The translations under genes were made by a program, and so were the position numbers. Positions 60,781 through 64,000 of a DNA stretch of 64,000 nucleotides are shown here, piece after piece. The notes under the pieces are model-generated. The model had not been told where the DNA came from and searched no databases. It worked only from the letters and a program-made list of their open reading frames with translations. This DNA comes from Todiramphus chloris collaris (lineage: Eukaryota; Chordata; Aves; Coraciiformes; Alcedinidae): positions 9,862,887 through 9,926,886 of the forward strand of contig JANVCC010000073.1 in NCBI GenBank assembly GCA_025345505.1, given 5' to 3'. Positions within the stretch are counted from its first letter, which is position 1, and each line of letters begins with the position of its first letter.

Positions 60781-63549
60781 AGTGGAATGACTATGGGGAT
60801 TACACATTACTTGAGAAGGGCTAAGACAGGATTCATCCAGTTTAGTTTAGCAAGACATGAAATTCACGAAGGCTTCATGAAATACACTATTAATTCCAGC
60901 ACAAGATAAAGATTAAATGAAATTCTCATCAAGACAGCAGACAGTCTAGAAGACTGCTGTATTTGCAGGCACATGAAGGTAATGCTTGTACTTAGAGAAG
61001 TAATGCTTACTAAACTTCACAACCTTCACCCACTACTATTTCAGTACATCTGGAGATAGAGACGAATCTTCACCAATGGCAAGTCTCTGCAAAACTATTC
61101 AGTGCTAACCATTGCAAAAAAAAAAAATCCCTCTGGTGCCTGAGGAAAGAAAAGGAATGGGGCTGTCTGAACCTACAGCAATTGCAATCCTAACATTAAT
61201 CCCTTATTGCCTGTGGACCAGTATAATAGAGGATAGATTTGTCTCATTAACCTGAAGCAAGCATTTCTAGCCTAAACTATAGAAGCAAATGTTTCAGGAA
61301 GTGAGCAGTACTGTTGTCCTTTATACCTTCTAATGTCATCCTTACTCTATTCCTTCTCCTTCGTTCTGTATCCTGATTCCTCCTCAACTGTTTAGGTGCA
61401 ACAGTAAAATGGCATTCCTTAAAAGCAGAACAGAAAGTTTCTCTCTGGTCTACTGTGCTCTACTGTACTTCACATGTTTGAGGCAATGTGTATCTGAGAA
61501 AGCGGTGTGGAAAAGGGATGGGAGCCAGCGGGCACTGGAGCTGTATTGACATAGTTGCCAGCACGTGAAATGATGGCCTCACTCTGGCTGCCCTTAGCAG
61601 CTAGTTAATATTTATCTGAGTGGAGCAAAAGAGATACAGCTGCATGCACTGCTGACATGCTGGGGAAGCAAACCGGGCCATCCAAGCATTAAACTCTCTA
61701 ATTGTGTTCAACTGAAATATTCCCACAATGAGTTTGGAAAACACTACACAGAAACCTGTGCCTTGACATGAGTTTCTAGGAATGTAAGTCCATATTCTGT
61801 ATTACATTGCTAGATTAGTCCAAGCTACTCCAATTATTTCCAGAAAGATTCTGTATTTTGAATAAAAATTTTCTCGAGGATTTCTAGATGAAGTAGCTAA
61901 AATTTCTTCATAGCTTTAACTCTGCACCCAAGTACAGGCTTTTCTATTAAAATAGTTATTGGAGACCTAGACAAGGCTCACGAACAGAAGCAAATGTCAG
62001 CTTGTGAGTATTACCAACAAGGGTAGTATTAAGACGAACGTAAGTCTACATATGAAAGATGTTACAGCACCCTTTTTCTTGGCAGTAAGATTTTGATTTT
62101 GCAAATGCCATTGACAGAAGAAATTTCTACTGAGCCAGTAAGAATCCTATGAACAACATTCCATATGCCAGGAGAATGACATCTAAATTGAGGAAAAGTT
62201 CATGTTTCCACTGAGGCAAAATTAGTATAAGTGGAGGTTAATGAAATAATACAATCACATCCTTTTATAGCTTCTGCTGAGAGCTGACAAGATTTTATTT
62301 CAGAGGAAAGAGAGAAAGAAATGTATATGTTACGCTTTTTGCCTTCCACTGTACATTTGGGTTTGGAAAGACTGAACATTACTTACATTGAAGAGATTTT
62401 ATCAGGCACTGTTGAGAGAGCTTGAAACATTAGTAATAAAATTTATGTCCTTTCTACCTTCCCGTTCTCTTTTTAAAGTAGAATGATGGGAAGAAAATGT
62501 CAGTTGGAAATGTATTTCATTTGAGTTAGCCTATACTGAACATTTAGGAGTGATCTGAATAACTCTAGGATAGAACTTCATTATTTATGTGACAGACACA
62601 GTCAGAGGCTGAACAAAGATCGTATCATGCTATGACCTGTACCATCATAAAGTGAGATAAAAGTGTCTCTGTCCAAAGAGTTTACAGTCTAAATTAGGGC
62701 TATAATCTTGCAAATGTCTTCAGATAGTTTAAAAAAGGAAATAGTCGAACTGGTTGGAATGGAACTTCTTTGGTACAACTCTTTTGCACCAAGGAGCCTG
62801 GTATTACCCCAGGTAAGCTAGTGGGTGACTTTTGTACTCCATTACTGCAATTTTGGAAACATCATCCTGCAGGACCCAAGTTATCTGTGGAAATGCATAC
62901 AGTATACAGTCAGGACTCTCAGCAGATGCAAGTAGTATTCACTAGCATTGTTGGTGCCCAATATTTATTTTTATGGCAAACAGATCCATCTTCAGAGTAT
63001 TTACAGAAGAATCCTTTAGTTCTTAGAGATTCTACCATGCAAGTCTATGTAAGCCATTTTGTTTTTCTGCCAAGGATTTCTGTTCCCCTCTTGTCACAAA
63101 TTTTAAAAACCCATACGTAATTTACAGAGATAAAACAAAATGCTGTTCTTCAACATATTTCTTGGGTTTTACTCTAAAATTTAAAGAGTTTAATAGTAAA
63201 TAGCAATAGCTACACCACAAAACCAAACCCCCAAAGTACTACTTTGCAATTAGGGCTACTTAATTTCTCAATCTTTTATCTGCTACTGATAAAAGAAGGT
63301 ACTTTGATGTCCTGTTTTTGCTAGGTAGAATCATAGGACAGCCATGGTCTGCAGGCCATTAGCAACTTGGAGTCAGCCAGGGAAGCTATGCAAGTTGACT
63401 CCAGGTGGATCCCATCCCATAAAAGTCATGCTCAGTATGATATGGGAAGTTTGATGAGAAGGGGTGTCCTCCTAACACTGCTCCTCTTCCTGCTCTTGAG
63501 GACTGCCTGCCATTTATTGTGACCACTGTACGTTTGCTGGGCTGTACAG
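60781..63549. other. Unannotated DNA
   Basis: No gene supported. The 116-codon plus frame at 62770-63120 is the longest here; I recognise no domain. 'tctgtccaaagagtttacag' near 62670 resembles a scrap of an ancient amniote repeat, but I cannot name it securely. Confidence 0.35.
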
Positions 63550-63910
63550 CTATACAGAATCATTAAGGTTGGAAAAGACCTCCAAGATCAAGTCCAACCA
63601 TATACCTAACATTATCATGAAAACAAAACCATGTCCTGAAGTGCCATTTTTTGACCACCTCCAGGGATGGTGACTATAACATCTCACTAGACAGTCTGTT
63701 CCAATGCCTCACCACTCTTACAGTAAAGAATTATTTCCTTATGTCCAATCTAAACCTCCCCTGGTGCAACTTAAGCCCATTACCTCTCATTCTACTGCTA
63801 GTTACTTAGGAGAAGAGACCAACACCCACCTCATTACAACCTCCTTTCAGGTAGTTTGTAGAGAGCAATAAGGTCTCCCCTAAGCCTCTTCTCCAGACTA
63901 AACAACTTTG
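63550..63910 (-). mobile_element. CR1 LINE 3'-end fragment
   Basis: From 'acagaatcattaaggttgga' through 'ctccagggatggtgacta' to 'taagcctcttctccagacta', a contiguous reversed CR1 3' region of about 360 bp with no internal gap. Confidence 0.95.
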
Positions 63911-64000
63911 TATGCTTTATACTGGCATTGATAGTAATTTTGTTCATTAAATTTGTTTTCATTTCAACCTGTGGGTCACTTCTTTTTCTGATTGCCCTTC

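Overview
The window looks like one AT-rich, gene-poor stretch of a bird nuclear chromosome, either intergenic DNA or a large intron. The clearest evidence is the repeat content. Thirteen well-supported pieces of the avian CR1 LINE carry its standard 3' end, seen as 'tcatagaatca...' on the minus strand or '...ccttccaaccca...attctatgattc' on the plus strand. There are also solo LTRs of avian endogenous retrovirus type. I see no rRNA, tRNA, CRISPR array, operon or bacterial feature. Most open frames over 60 codons are chance frames or frames inside repeats. The species cannot be named from this sequence.

The main structure lies at about 14.2-22.9 kb. A near full-length CR1 on the minus strand has its 3' end near 14207, its endonuclease at about 15.0-15.9 kb, its ORF1 on both sides of 16.4/21.7 kb, and a GC-rich 5' end near 22870. 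Its ORF1 is split by a 5268-bp plus-strand provirus at 16402-21669, with two 232-bp LTRs and a 6-bp target duplication (GTCCAC). In order the provirus shows a tRNA-Trp type primer-binding site, decayed gag (MA, PPxY segment, CA with MHR, CCHC knuckle), protease in the CA frame, a slippery heptamer with a stop codon, RT (YMDD), an RNase H remnant, the integrase N-terminus, a collapsed env and a polypurine tract. The primer site, the 6-bp duplication, protease in the gag frame and the A_AAU_UUG junction together suggest an alpharetrovirus-like lineage. It is clearly defective.

Elsewhere: 1-14.2 kb holds five CR1 fragments and simple repeats. From 22.9 to 37.0 kb I recognise no transposon with confidence. 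37-49 kb holds five CR1 fragments, a probable solo LTR and two minisatellites. 49-64 kb holds three solo LTRs (51.0, 53.5 and 60.1 kb), two CR1 pieces, and one weak candidate for a last coding exon (59410-59502, minus strand). Several CR1 copies have internal deletions joining the 3' region to distant upstream parts.

No complete host gene can be supported. The coding material that can be read is decayed transposon sequence.
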